Assembly: GCA_024102815.1 (NCBI GenBank)
Contig: JAGFJJ010000006.1
Location: 1-64,000, forward strand
Length of the DNA: 64,000 nt
From: Phycisphaerae bacterium
GTDB lineage: Bacteria; Planctomycetota; Phycisphaerae; UBA1845
Direction: 5' to 3'
The notes under the pieces: generated by a model
The model's input: only the letters and a program-made list of their open reading frames with translations
The model's database searches: none
What the model was told of the DNA's origin: nothing
Part shown: positions 1-8,592 of the stretch, in pieces
How positions within the stretch are numbered: the stretch's first letter is position 1
Layout: each line of letters starts with the position of its first letter
Position numbers and translations under genes: made by a program

Positions 1-40
1 GGTCGCGGTAGGACCCCGGGTTGCCCCGGGGCCCCCGCAC

Positions 41-74
41 AGATCCGTACAGGCGGAATTACCGCATACGGCTC
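41..74 (-). ncRNA. Group II intron domain V (catalytic hairpin)
   Basis: Read on the minus strand, the 34-nt element begins GAGCCGTATGCGG and ends GTACGGATCT. The two arms pair with one non-canonical position near the base, and the AGC catalytic triad sits at nucleotides 2-4. It lies just after the reverse-transcriptase stop codon, which is the expected place. The flanking 40 nt form the GC-rich domain VI-like hairpin with a candidate bulged adenosine in CCTACC. Confidence 0.85.
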
Positions 75-1892
75 CTACTTCGGGTGCTTGGCGTAGAATC
101 GCTCGTTGGGATACGGGTGCAATATCCGGGCTCTGGGAATCCATTTGTCAGCCAGCGGGCCGAAACGCTTCCAAGGCAGCCGATGCTTGTGGCTCCGGCG
201 TCGCAACGCAAAGAGCCAGTGACGTATCGCCTGCGTTCGGAACGCCATCACGCTGGCCATATTGCCCGGGACAGCGTGGTAGTTGAGGTAGCCCCTCACC
301 ACCGACGCCAACCACCGAGCCTGCCCCGCTACCGGTTCGTGTCGGCGGCGCATCAGCGTCGCCCTCACTTCTCGGAGCTTGGCCGCCAGCCGCTTGCCCA
401 CCGTCTTTCGCTTGACCGTGAACTTCCTGTTGGCCCATTTGCGCCCACAGATGTGGGTGAACCCCAGGAAGTCGAAGGTCTCCGGCTTACCCTGCCCCCG
501 CCGCTTTCGGTTCTCGACGGCGAACCGCCCGAACTCGATCAGCCGGGTCTTGTCAGGGTGCAGCGCCAAGCCGAACTTGTCTAATCGTTCCTTGAGTTCC
601 TTCAGGAACTGCTCGGCTTCGGCGCGGTGTTGGAATCCCATGGCGTAGTCGTCTGCATAGCGCACGATGGTTACATCGCCGCAAGCCGTTCGTGTCCGCC
701 ACTGGTGTACCCACAGATCAAGGACGTAGTGAAGGTACACGTTTGCCAGGAGTGGTGATATCACCGCTCCTTGTGGCGTACCCATTTCCGTCTTTGACCA
801 AGTCCCGGCCTCGGATACCCCTGCTCTGAGCCATTTGCGGATCAGGCGGAGTATCCTCCGGTCGGCGATGCGGTGCTCGAGGAACTTCATCATCCATTCG
901 TGGCTGATGGCATCGAAAAAGCCTCGAATGTCTGCATCAAGCACCCAATTCACCTTCTTGCCCATGATTCCTGTCCAGAGCGCATCCAGCGCATCGTGCT
1001 GGCTGCGACCGGGCCGGAATCCGTAGGAAAAGCCCAGGAAGTCTTCTTCGTAGATGGGATTGAGCACCATCACCACCGCCTGCTGGACGACCTTGTCTTC
1101 CACGGACGCGATGCCCAGTGGTCGTTGCCGCCCATCGGCTTTGGGGATGAAGGTTCTCTTGGAGGGCTGCGCACGGTAGGCCCCTCGGTGGACCCGACCA
1201 TGAAGATCACGCAAGCGATCCTCCAGGTTGACTTCGAACTGCGCCCACGTCATGCCGTCCACGCCGGGTGCCGCTTGGCGCTTGAGCGCGTAGAAGCTCT
1301 CCCGGAGCAGATCGACAGTCACGTGGTGCAGCAAGGCGGTGAACCGTGCACGCTTGTCTGCGCGTGCGACTCTACGCACACCGGCCAGTCCGTTCGACGT
1401 GCGGGTCCGGCTCTGTGTCCAGGGCACGGCCGTCTGTCCGATGTTTCCCTCAGTCAGGCCCCTTTCCTCCACCGCCTCCGCGGGTGTCACTATCGTGTTA
1501 CCTTTGTTCGGCGGCTTCCTCGGTACTATGGGCCTGTCCGACTTCCCACGAGCGTACATGCCGGACGTGCGGCTTGTAGCCTTCTCCAGCCGGCCCGCCA
1601 TGCCAACTTCGGCGGGCGCTCGTGGGACCTCCCGGTTCCCGTGCAAGGAGTGTCCACGCATACACAGGGTCTCCGACTGCGCGGGGTCCGTCGGCAGCTC
1701 GCCCTTGACGCTGCCGCCGGTGTTGCCTTCCGCATAAGTTAACAGCGTCGGCACCCCGGAATGCTTGATTTCGCAGCTCAATACCTGGTCTGCGTTTTCC
1801 CCTGTCAACGCTTCAGCGGCGACCTCGCGATCGACGCTACATGACTCGGGGCCGGAATGGCTGGCTGGGCCTTTTCCGTGCGACTCTTTCAT
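75..1892 (-). CDS. ltrA: Group II intron reverse transcriptase/maturase
   Basis: Encodes the intron protein that helps the RNA splice and copies it into DNA at a new site. In the 605-aa product the reverse-transcriptase core runs from about residue 185 to 480, with APGVDG (208-213), GTPQGAVISP (371-380), the catalytic YADD (412-415) and FDFLGFTH (473-480). A basic maturase (X) domain follows from 500 to 600. No HNH endonuclease motif is seen. An AAGGAG sequence precedes this ATG, so I chose this start. The frame is open upstream into the host gene, which would give a 919-aa read-through product. Residues 1-180 resemble translated ribozyme RNA rather than protein, so an internal start is possible. 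Confidence 0.9.
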   Translation of the reverse strand: MKESHGKGPASHSGPESCSVDREVAAEALTGENADQVLSCEIKHSGVPTLLTYAEGNTGGSVKGELPTDPAQSETLCMRGHSLHGNREVPRAPAEVGMAGRLEKATSRTSGMYARGKSDRPIVPRKPPNKGNTIVTPAEAVEERGLTEGNIGQTAVPWTQSRTRTSNGLAGVRRVARADKRARFTALLHHVTVDLLRESFYALKRQAAPGVDGMTWAQFEVNLEDRLRDLHGRVHRGAYRAQPSKRTFIPKADGRQRPLGIASVEDKVVQQAVVMVLNPIYEEDFLGFSYGFRPGRSQHDALDALWTGIMGKKVNWVLDADIRGFFDAISHEWMMKFLEHRIADRRILRLIRKWLRAGVSEAGTWSKTEMGTPQGAVISPLLANVYLHYVLDLWVHQWRTRTACGDVTIVRYADDYAMGFQHRAEAEQFLKELKERLDKFGLALHPDKTRLIEFGRFAVENRKRRGQGKPETFDFLGFTHICGRKWANRKFTVKRKTVGKRLAAKLREVRATLMRRRHEPVAGQARWLASVVRGYLNYHAVPGNMASVMAFRTQAIRHWLFALRRRSHKHRLPWKRFGPLADKWIPRARILHPYPNERFYAKHPK

Positions 1893-1934
1893 TCGCTTCT
1901 CCTTGCCGGTTTTGACCGGCGCATCTAACTCTCC

Positions 1935-2783
1935 AGCCGATCCCGATACGGCTCGCGGATCGATCCCGGCACGTGCCGCCAGCAGTGATACGGCGGGAAT
2001 GTCGCGATTGGGTTCGCCAAGCAAACGGGCTATGTAGGCCAGTCCAACCGAATCTCTCACGCAGACCACCTGGCCATCGAAAGCAAGTCGCCAGTACTCG
2101 CCTTGTCGGCGGAACTCGAAGGCGGCCGCAGATTCCTCTTCGGCTTCGCGAACCAGGGCAGTCAGAACAGCCTTATCCAGTACGATCGCATCGTCGCGCA
2201 GCTTAGCGATCCTGAACAACTGAAGAGTGGTTGGTGCAGGTGCCTTCCAGAGGTCAGGAGACGGTGTTTCACTAGGAACAAGAACGAGCGGATGCAACAT
2301 CATGGGGAGCACAGAGGCCGCCTTCAGGTCGCCGGCATCTTTGCGGGCCAGCCCACGCGCAAATAGGACATCCCGAAGGCCGCCGTGCCAATCGAGTCGA
2401 CCACAGTGCCAAATTCGATCAGATGCGAGCGCCCTGCACGAGCCGGACAGCGTCAGCGAAGCGGCGATGCTGCGAGCCAGCAACGAAACATCGACCGTGA
2501 ACTGCTGCAGTTCTTCCGGACGGACCTCCGCTCGCAGCACCTCAGGACATGAAACGTAAAAGCGGACCTCACCGTTGGGGAGCTCGCGCGCGACGACTTC
2601 CTCCATGTGTCCTCGGTTACAGGCTGGGCAGCGAACAAACCATGAAGTGACCGAGGGCCTCAATACGCCCGCGGCGAGCAACCGTTCTCGCGCGTCCCTT
2701 GGCCACCGGCTTATCCCGCTCGCGGTAACAACTGGCGTAACGGCCTCCAGGGTGGGCCAGATGTAAGTCAGCGGCTCAACCAT
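1935..2783 (-). CDS. Interrupted gene: 5' part of an unrecognised Cys-containing protein
   Basis: This is the last gene of the restriction operon, cut by the group II intron after roughly 283 codons. The ATG overlaps the stop of the preceding gene by 8 bp (ATGGTTGA), which argues for translational coupling. The product has a CPAC motif (about 52-55) with a further Cys near 79, a possible metal knuckle. A segment around residues 230-258 (EYWRLAFDGQVVCVRDS...) resembles a small domain seen in some large bacterial regulators and ATPases. I do not recognise the full protein. The 3' exon is outside the window, so whether splicing restores a working gene cannot be judged here. Confidence 0.6.
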
Positions 2784-3966
2784 GATCGATACCCCACGCG
2801 CGAAGACATTTCTCGCCGAGGACGCGCAGGTCATCGTCGTCCTGGCTCTTCAGGTCACACGCTCTGGGTGTCACGTTGATAGTAAGCGTGCGCCCGCGTC
2901 GCTCGCCGTCCCCGAAGAGCCGGGCGCGAATGCGCACCTCCTCAACCCCTACTTGTGGCCGACTCAAATCGCGGCTGGCCAATAGGGCGTCGAGGTTATC
3001 GAGGACCTGGGGCCACTGAAGCCCGGGCCGCAAGCGCAGTCCCAACCCGTCAAGAGCATGATGCTCGAGGTTCGGCAGGACGAGCAGGCGGGATACATGC
3101 ACACTCTCGATCCGATCAACGGTCTCCCAGGTGAACATGAACTCGGGCGACAACAGATGATCAAGGAGGTATGCGGGGCGATCGGGGTTGACATCGTCGA
3201 CTTCGTCCCATCCAAGCATCCCCTGGCAGAAGAGCCGGCGGAGCTCACGTTGGGCAGGCTTCCCTCCGGCGGCGATCATCTCAAGTGCTCCGGTCGCCGG
3301 CGTGTAGACGAACAGATTGGTGAATGCCGTTGGGACATCGAGCGACTGCAATTCGCCGTCGTCGTTGAAGACCATGAAGTTGTCGGGCCAATTCGGCAGG
3401 TACGCAAAGAGATACTCGGCGCCGCTCCGGCGCGTGTAGTGGTGGACTTCGCAGTATTCGCCGCGAAGTTCCTTGTCCTGGTAATGCTTGCGAAGCGCCG
3501 CCTTCAGCCTGGCGATTCGCTCCTCAGTTACGGCGAAGTTCTCGCTGGGCGCGGTGGGCCACCGTTGCCAGTACCGAGTGGTCGACAACGAGTCGGCGCG
3601 GGCGAATACAATGGCCTCCTCGAACGCATCCGTTGCATTCAGGTAGGTCCACACGACCTTGTCCAAGCGGCGCTTCAGCGCGTCCCAGTGGTGAACCTTC
3701 TTGGGATACCGCGCCTGGAGTTCCTCCAGAATGACCTTCAGTCCTGCATTCTCAGCCAGCTGCTGGAAGTTCTTGAACAATACCTGCACTTGACGACGCT
3801 TGGCCGCTGGGAGCGCCTGGATCGCCTCGACAATCGGGGCGACCTTGTGCTCCTTAAGCCCATCCCAGGGAACATCACGAAGCTCGCCGCGTTTGGCAAA
3901 GAACTGTTGCAGGTGGACATTGGAAATCTGCTTGAGTACCTTCCGTAAGTCGAACGCGTTGGCCAT
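2776..3966 (-). CDS. Unrecognised 396-aa protein in the restriction operon
   Basis: A soluble protein of 396 residues with no signal peptide, membrane segment or catalytic motif that I can name. The N-terminal third is helical and charged. The rest has several Trp/Tyr-rich blocks (LPNWPDNFMVF, FMFTWETVDR) and an Arg-rich C-terminal part. AAGGAGG lies at good distance from the ATG. It sits 69 bp after the ImmA/IrrE gene and overlaps the next gene by 8 bp, so it looks like a fixed partner of both. A defence or toxin-antitoxin-like role is only an inference from position. Confidence 0.75.
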   Translation of the reverse strand: MANAFDLRKVLKQISNVHLQQFFAKRGELRDVPWDGLKEHKVAPIVEAIQALPAAKRRQVQVLFKNFQQLAENAGLKVILEELQARYPKKVHHWDALKRRLDKVVWTYLNATDAFEEAIVFARADSLSTTRYWQRWPTAPSENFAVTEERIARLKAALRKHYQDKELRGEYCEVHHYTRRSGAEYLFAYLPNWPDNFMVFNDDGELQSLDVPTAFTNLFVYTPATGALEMIAAGGKPAQRELRRLFCQGMLGWDEVDDVNPDRPAYLLDHLLSPEFMFTWETVDRIESVHVSRLLVLPNLEHHALDGLGLRLRPGLQWPQVLDNLDALLASRDLSRPQVGVEEVRIRARLFGDGERRGRTLTINVTPRACDLKSQDDDDLRVLGEKCLRAWGIDHG

Positions 3967-3990
3967 TTTGGCCTCCTTGCTTGGGCGTGC

Positions 3991-4005
3991 CCGTTAACTG
4001 AACGG
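3991..4005. promoter_or_regulatory. Small inverted repeat before the 396-aa gene
   Basis: CCGTT and AACGG are separated by 5 bp in the only real gap of the lower operon, between the ImmA/IrrE gene and the 396-aa gene. It could be an operator for the neighbouring Xre protein or part of an internal promoter. The arms are short, so this may be chance. Confidence 0.25.
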
Positions 4006-4035
4006 TAAACGCTCTGGACAAAAAAATAACGATGT

Positions 4036-4794
4036 TCACGCGAACAGTGTCGGCTCCTTCTTGCGAAGAAGGAGATTCATTCCTTCGAGCCGAATGCGCA
4101 TCGCATCCGGCGATACTTCGAATGTCTCCGCCATCGGTCGTGCCACGTACTCCAGCAGCATGTTGTCGATGGCGTCGTCCCCGGACTTGATGCCGCCGCG
4201 GCGTAGGACTTCCGCCGTAAGGATCGCCTGTTGCTTGCGGCGCAGATCGTCAAGGTAGATCGGATCCATGCTACCGTGCGCCGCATGCCAAAGCCTCTTC
4301 ACCATCTCGCGCGGCATTAAGATGCAGCCTGCCAAATGGTTTGCCTGGAACTCCTTTCGATCGGTCAGCCGCGAGCGCAGCACATGGTCAGGCTTGGCGC
4401 CGCCTGCGGGCAGCAACGCGGGTTGGTTGGCCTGCCGTAGATACAGATGGCGGTGCAGTCGCCAGTGCGACAACTCATGCGCCAAAGTGAATCGGTAGCG
4501 GCCGCGCATGGCGGGGAAGTCCTCAGGCACCAGGCTCGCGTCCACCTCAATCCGTTTGTCGTTGAAGAAGATCGCGGCCAGCACATCGCCCTCCGGGTAC
4601 TTTGCCCGCAGGTCTTTGTACTCGACCACAAGCTTGAAATACTCCTCGACAATGTCATCGATTGGAATGGGTGGCTCATTTACTTGGCCGTGGGCGTTTC
4701 CGTATTCGGAGAGGATGAGCGCTGCTTCGTTCTCGAAGTCGTCCGGAGCGAGATACGACACCTCGGGTTTGGGCTTTGTGAATCTCCGAGCCAT
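4036..4794 (-). CDS. ImmA/IrrE-family zinc metallopeptidase
   Basis: A 252-aa member of the ImmA/IrrE (DUF955) peptidases, which usually cleave a partner Xre-type repressor and so switch a mobile element or stress operon on. The zinc motif HELSH is at residues 106-110, and the third ligand is probably E148 in KEFQANHLAG, followed by a typical LMP turn. The start lies 4 bp after the stop of the Xre gene, the classical arrangement of peptidase and repressor. By family precedent the Xre protein next door is its likely substrate; the sequence does not show this. Confidence 0.9.
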   Translation of the reverse strand: MARRFTKPKPEVSYLAPDDFENEAALILSEYGNAHGQVNEPPIPIDDIVEEYFKLVVEYKDLRAKYPEGDVLAAIFFNDKRIEVDASLVPEDFPAMRGRYRFTLAHELSHWRLHRHLYLRQANQPALLPAGGAKPDHVLRSRLTDRKEFQANHLAGCILMPREMVKRLWHAAHGSMDPIYLDDLRRKQQAILTAEVLRRGGIKSGDDAIDNMLLEYVARPMAETFEVSPDAMRIRLEGMNLLLRKKEPTLFA

Positions 4795-4798
4795 CGGA

Positions 4799-5161
4799 CT
4801 ACTTTCCCTTCTTCTTCATGTCTTCGGCGCTTTGCCGCAGCTCTCTCAACTGATCAGCCGTCAGGCCGCGCACAGCGCGGAGCAGGTCCGGCACTTCGGT
4901 TGGTTCCTGATGAATGATCCCCGGAAGGTCTTCCGTTATCCGCCCTGCCAGGGAGGTCCACGCATCCACGCTCTCGCCCAGCAGCTCTGCCATGCGCTTC
5001 ACGCGGTCGGCTGTGGGCGGGTCCACATTCATCTGTTCGACCTGCGAAAGATACGTCGGGCTGACGCCAACGAGTCGGGCGAACTTGCGCAAGCTGAATC
5101 CCTTTTCCATGCGCTTTTCACGCAGCAATTGTCCAAATCGCTTCTGGGCCTTCTTGCTCAT
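4799..5161 (-). CDS. Xre-family HTH transcriptional regulator
   Basis: A 120-aa DNA-binding protein. Residues 5-62 form a Cro/C1-type HTH (LREKRMEKGFSLRKFARLVG, then SPTYLSQVEQ). The tail is helical and ends in a Lys-rich stretch. The chosen ATG overlaps the hsdS stop by 4 bp (ATGA), which decides the start over the longer frame upstream. It is followed at 4 bp by the ImmA/IrrE gene, a pair commonly found controlling phages and mobile elements. It may control the whole restriction operon or only its distal part. Confidence 0.88.
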   Translation of the reverse strand: MSKKAQKRFGQLLREKRMEKGFSLRKFARLVGVSPTYLSQVEQMNVDPPTADRVKRMAELLGESVDAWTSLAGRITEDLPGIIHQEPTEVPDLLRAVRGLTADQLRELRQSAEDMKKKGK

Positions 5162-6318
5162 GACAGTTCGCCCTTGAACGCTCGATCGAGGATCGCTGGG
5201 AGCATGGCATCGCGCGCCGCGGCTGCCCCGTGGCGTAGCTCTCGAACTTCTACAGCGCGCGACCAGATTCGGTCGAACCATAACTGTTGCTTGTACCTCG
5301 GCACCGGAACAGGAATCTCTAGCATGGCCTTGGCACTTAGCGTCCTGTTCCGGTCAGCGCTTCCGGGAGAGGCTTCGCCCACGTGGTAGAGCCCTTCGGG
5401 CGAGAGTAGATGAAAACAGAGAAAGTGCGCGGTCGCCACCCCATCGGTCGGCACAAACGTCAAGTAGCGGTGCGAGCCATACCTCCCGTCGTCGTCCGGA
5501 CCCGCAACGGCGATTGCGCCCTCCCACGCCTTGATGTTACTGACTAGAATGTCGCCGCGTTTAACAAGGAACGGTTTCTGCCAGGTGATCTCACTGCCAA
5601 GCAATGGCGGGTTGTGGAAGGTCCCCTTTCCGAACGAACGAACCGAGATTTGCGGGTATTCGGCGAATGTGTCGATCACGGCGGGTCGTCGCGTCAACGG
5701 GGCGACTTCGCCGAAGGGCTCCCGCGGTGCGGATTCGGCGATCTTGTGATGGGCCGCGAATAGCAAGCTGTCTGTCACGGCCTCTGCCTTGCGCGCAAGA
5801 TTGCTGCTCTCGTCGAGCTTAGCAGCGAGATGGTCGATCCGTGCTACGATCCGTCGTTGGACCTCCAACGACGGGAGGGGAATTGGCGTCTGAAGAAATC
5901 GATCTTCCTTCAGGCGAACGCGATTGGTTGTGCCCTCGCTCGCCGCGCGACACATGTCGACAAATGCCGGCGTCTTGCTGAGCCAACCAAGGAACGCCGG
6001 AAGGAGTTTCCCACGGTCTGATTCAAAAGACGGGAAGTCGTTGGTCACGACCGCACCGTCGAGCTCAGTTGGCACGACGCCCATCGCACCATTCCGAGCG
6101 TCAATTCGTGACACGATGAATTGGTCGGCGGCGACGCAGAATCGACGTTCGGCCGCAATCTCCGCACCCGTCACCATCCGCCGAAGGACAACGCCTTTCC
6201 CCCACAGCCGAATCGTCACTTCACGGTACTTCTCGGCCGGAACCAACGACACCATGCGCTCATTCTTCGTGAGGAGTTCACCAAGCGGCACCAAAGGCCA
6301 ACCGTTCGTGGACGTCAT
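5158..6318 (-). CDS. hsdS: Type I restriction system specificity subunit
   Basis: The 386-aa S subunit chooses the bipartite DNA target for the HsdM and HsdR subunits. Two target-recognition halves are visible, each ending in a conserved helical spacer: the central one about residues 150-200 (IPLPSLEVQRRIVARIDHLA) and a C-terminal one at 330-386, ending ILDRAFKGELS, a characteristic HsdS ending. The start overlaps the hsdM stop by 4 bp (ATGA), and its own stop overlaps the Xre gene start by 4 bp. The target sequence cannot be read from the gene. Confidence 0.95.
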   Translation of the reverse strand: MTSTNGWPLVPLGELLTKNERMVSLVPAEKYREVTIRLWGKGVVLRRMVTGAEIAAERRFCVAADQFIVSRIDARNGAMGVVPTELDGAVVTNDFPSFESDRGKLLPAFLGWLSKTPAFVDMCRAASEGTTNRVRLKEDRFLQTPIPLPSLEVQRRIVARIDHLAAKLDESSNLARKAEAVTDSLLFAAHHKIAESAPREPFGEVAPLTRRPAVIDTFAEYPQISVRSFGKGTFHNPPLLGSEITWQKPFLVKRGDILVSNIKAWEGAIAVAGPDDDGRYGSHRYLTFVPTDGVATAHFLCFHLLSPEGLYHVGEASPGSADRNRTLSAKAMLEIPVPVPRYKQQLWFDRIWSRAVEVRELRHGAAAARDAMLPAILDRAFKGELS

Positions 6319-7895
6319 GTACTGACCTCCGCGAGTTCGGCTTTGATCTCCTCGATGATCGCGATGATCTGCCTTTCCTTGGCAAGAATGTCGTCAGCCA
6401 GTTGTTTGGGCGGCAGATGTTCCATCGCCGCGGCGCTGTTCGGGTTCTTTAAATCGAGGTTGCATGACGCCAGCGCGCCCGCGCCGTCGTACTTCAGCAC
6501 CTGCGAGGCCGGTACGCGCCAAGCGTAGTCTGTTTCCTTTCGCCGTTTCAATTGATACCACTTGATGCAATCGGTGAATTCGTCGAATTGAATCGGCTTG
6601 GTCTTGGTATAGGTTCGGCGCCCATCAGGCAGTGGCAATTCGTAATACCAGATTTCCTTCGTAGGCCCCGAGCGGTCGAAGAAGAGCAGATTCGTCGGAA
6701 TCGCCGTGTAGGGGGAAAACACTCCGTTCGGTAGCCTGACGATCGTGTGCAGATTGAACTCTTTGAGCAACTCCTCCTTGATTCGCGCCGCTACGCCGTC
6801 GCCGAAGAGTGTTCCATTGGGCACAACGATTGCGGCCCGGCCACTAGAGTCGCTCCCGCGCTGCTTGCGCAACTTCCGCATAATGAGTTGAAGGAACAGA
6901 AGCGCCGTTTCCGAGGTTTGCTTGTCCGCTGGGAAGTTGCCACGGATGCCCGCCTCCTCCTCGCCACCGAACGGCGGATTGGTGAGGATGACGTCCACGC
7001 GGTCCTTATCGCCGATGTCCGTGATTTTCACGGCCAGGCTGTTGCCGTATTCGATGGCCGGAGCGTCGAGTCCGTGAAGCAACAGGTTCATCTGGGAGAG
7101 CATGTAGGGCAGTGGTTTCGCCTCGCCGCCACGAATGCTGCGTTCTTGAAGGATTTTGCGCTGCTGCACCGTCTTGCACTGCTTCTCCAAGTACGCGAAT
7201 GCCTCGGCCAGGAAGCCGCCGGTACCGCAAGCCGGGTCGAGCACAACTTCGCCGAGTTGCGGGTCGGTGACGGTGACCATGAACTGAATCACCGGCCGCG
7301 GCGTGTAGAACTCGCCAGAGTCGCCGGCGGCGTCGCGCATGTCGCGGAGCATGGACTCGTACAACCGCGCGAGCGTGTGAATTTCCTCCGACGAATCGAA
7401 GTGAATGCCGTCGACGAGGTTGATCACGTCGCGCATGAGATAGCCAGAGATCATCCGGTTGATTACTCCTTCGAACACGTTAGCGATGACATCCCGCCGC
7501 CGGTCACCGTTCGTCGATCGGAGTTTGCGCAGGTGGGCAAGAAGTCCGGTGCCGCGCTTGCCGTCAGGCCGAATCGCTTCGTCCTGATTGACGAACGCGA
7601 TCAGTTCGTCACCTGTGATGCCCTCTTTGTTTGCGGCCCAGTCGCGCCATCGATAGGGCGGCGCGATCGCCGACTTGTATTTCTTGCCCGCGATGGCCGT
7701 GCGGGCTTCCTCGAGCTTCTCGCGGTCGTCGAGAAACTTCAGGAACATGATCCAGGTCAGCAAGGGGAGGCGATCAAGGTCGCCATTCAGGCCCTTGTCC
7801 TTTCTCATGATGTCGCGGGCTGATTTGATCAGGCTAGACAATTGCTGCGCCGTGGTTTTGGGTTGGTTGATGATCTCTCTTCGGTTCCTCGCCAT
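6315..7895 (-). CDS. hsdM: Type I restriction system N6-adenine methyltransferase subunit
   Basis: The 526-aa M subunit methylates adenine within the type I target and forms the core of the M2S and R2M2S complexes. The N-terminal helical HsdM_N domain spans about 15-160. The SAM motif DPACGTGG is at 220-227 and the catalytic NPPF at 306-309. The start at 7895 (MARNRREI...) is preferred. The frame stays open further upstream, but that part lies inside the preceding gene and is not HsdM-like. The gap to the preceding gene is 4 bp, so the unusual middle genes and hsdM should share one message. Confidence 0.96.
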   Translation of the reverse strand: MARNRREIINQPKTTAQQLSSLIKSARDIMRKDKGLNGDLDRLPLLTWIMFLKFLDDREKLEEARTAIAGKKYKSAIAPPYRWRDWAANKEGITGDELIAFVNQDEAIRPDGKRGTGLLAHLRKLRSTNGDRRRDVIANVFEGVINRMISGYLMRDVINLVDGIHFDSSEEIHTLARLYESMLRDMRDAAGDSGEFYTPRPVIQFMVTVTDPQLGEVVLDPACGTGGFLAEAFAYLEKQCKTVQQRKILQERSIRGGEAKPLPYMLSQMNLLLHGLDAPAIEYGNSLAVKITDIGDKDRVDVILTNPPFGGEEEAGIRGNFPADKQTSETALLFLQLIMRKLRKQRGSDSSGRAAIVVPNGTLFGDGVAARIKEELLKEFNLHTIVRLPNGVFSPYTAIPTNLLFFDRSGPTKEIWYYELPLPDGRRTYTKTKPIQFDEFTDCIKWYQLKRRKETDYAWRVPASQVLKYDGAGALASCNLDLKNPNSAAAMEHLPPKQLADDILAKERQIIAIIEEIKAELAEVST

Positions 7896-7899
7896 CCGG

Positions 7900-8592
7900 T
7901 TAGTTTCCCTCAGGTGCCCAGACGCGGATTCCGGGCATGTAGCGCTCTGATTTGGGCAATGCATGCGGCGATGACATGAGATACTCCTGGAACCACAAGT
8001 GCTTGGCAAACACCCCCTCGACTTGTCGTATTCGCGCAGATTCCGCCCGGTACATCTCGCGGGCCTTCTCATACAGTGTTTGCCAATTGTCCTCGTCGAC
8101 AATGTTCACGAAGAACACGCCGTTGCACTCGCACAGTAGATGGCACCCTCTCAGCATGTCGCTGTTGCCGCTGGACTCGAACATATCGACGATGTTGTGG
8201 TCAACGACTATACGTGGATAGATTGCCAATGACGCTTCAAGTTCATGCGCACCAGCATAGGCATGGCTATACGTGATGGCGCCACTTCGAAAGTGTTGCT
8301 GGAAGGTGACCCCGCCTCGGAGAAACGCCCCGTTCACCAAGAACGACACCTGAACGTCGCGCAGCACAGTGAGGAAATCAACCACTCTCAAACGGTCCGC
8401 GCATGTGAGTATCACCGTATCGGAGATGGTCTGATGGGCAAACTCTGCATCGTTGATGTCTTGCAGACATTGCAGCGAATTCTGCAATACGTCCTTGAAC
8501 TCGAGCACACCTCGCTTGCGATCGTGCGCAAGCCGCTCGCGATAGCCTAGCACATCGAGGATCGCGGCGTACACATACGGAAGAGCGCTCAC
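7900..8592 (-). CDS. Protein resembling a class III nucleotide cyclase catalytic domain
   Basis: A 230-aa soluble protein with a GTG start that overlaps the ATPase stop by 4 bp (GTGA). Its pattern matches a loosely defined group found in defence islands: an N-terminal AAILDVLGYRERL with an early Asp (D13), SDTVILTC, GAFLRGGVTFQQHF, then GAITYSHAYAGAHELEASLA and YPRIVVD. This recalls the fold of class III nucleotide cyclases, of which the Pycsar cyclases are a defence example. The metal-binding Asp pair could be D13 and the Asp of SDT, but I cannot confirm catalysis. It is placed between restriction genes and is coupled to a ParA-like ATPase. Confidence 0.55.
   Translation of the reverse strand: MSALPYVYAAILDVLGYRERLAHDRKRGVLEFKDVLQNSLQCLQDINDAEFAHQTISDTVILTCADRLRVVDFLTVLRDVQVSFLVNGAFLRGGVTFQQHFRSGAITYSHAYAGAHELEASLAIYPRIVVDHNIVDMFESSGNSDMLRGCHLLCECNGVFFVNIVDEDNWQTLYEKAREMYRAESARIRQVEGVFAKHLWFQEYLMSSPHALPKSERYMPGIRVWAPEGN

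Larger units (their letters stand above)
1..1935 (-). mobile_element. Group II intron (3' end at the window edge; 5' end estimated)
   Basis: A group II intron lies in the same orientation as, and inside, the last gene of the restriction operon. It carries a reverse transcriptase/maturase gene (75-1892), followed by a domain V-like hairpin (41-74) and a GC-rich domain VI-like hairpin (about 1-40) ending in CTACCGCGACC. The stretch upstream of the reverse-transcriptase motifs is open in frame but has the character of ribozyme domains I-III. The 5' boundary could not be fixed: I estimate 1900-1940, where the host protein stops making sense. The 3' exon lies outside the window. The intron class was not determined. 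Confidence 0.85.

Noticed and set aside
21..2766. Long plus-strand open frames opposite the reverse transcriptase and host gene
   Set aside because: They are antisense to clear coding sequence, have biased composition and show no family resemblance.
2783..2834. Upstream ATG at 2834 for the interrupted gene
   Set aside because: It lies inside the end of the 396-aa gene; the ATG at 2783 gives the usual coupled overlap.
7896..8102. N-terminal extension of hsdM to 8102
   Set aside because: The extension is within the cyclase-like gene in another frame and does not look like HsdM; the start at 7895 matches the family.
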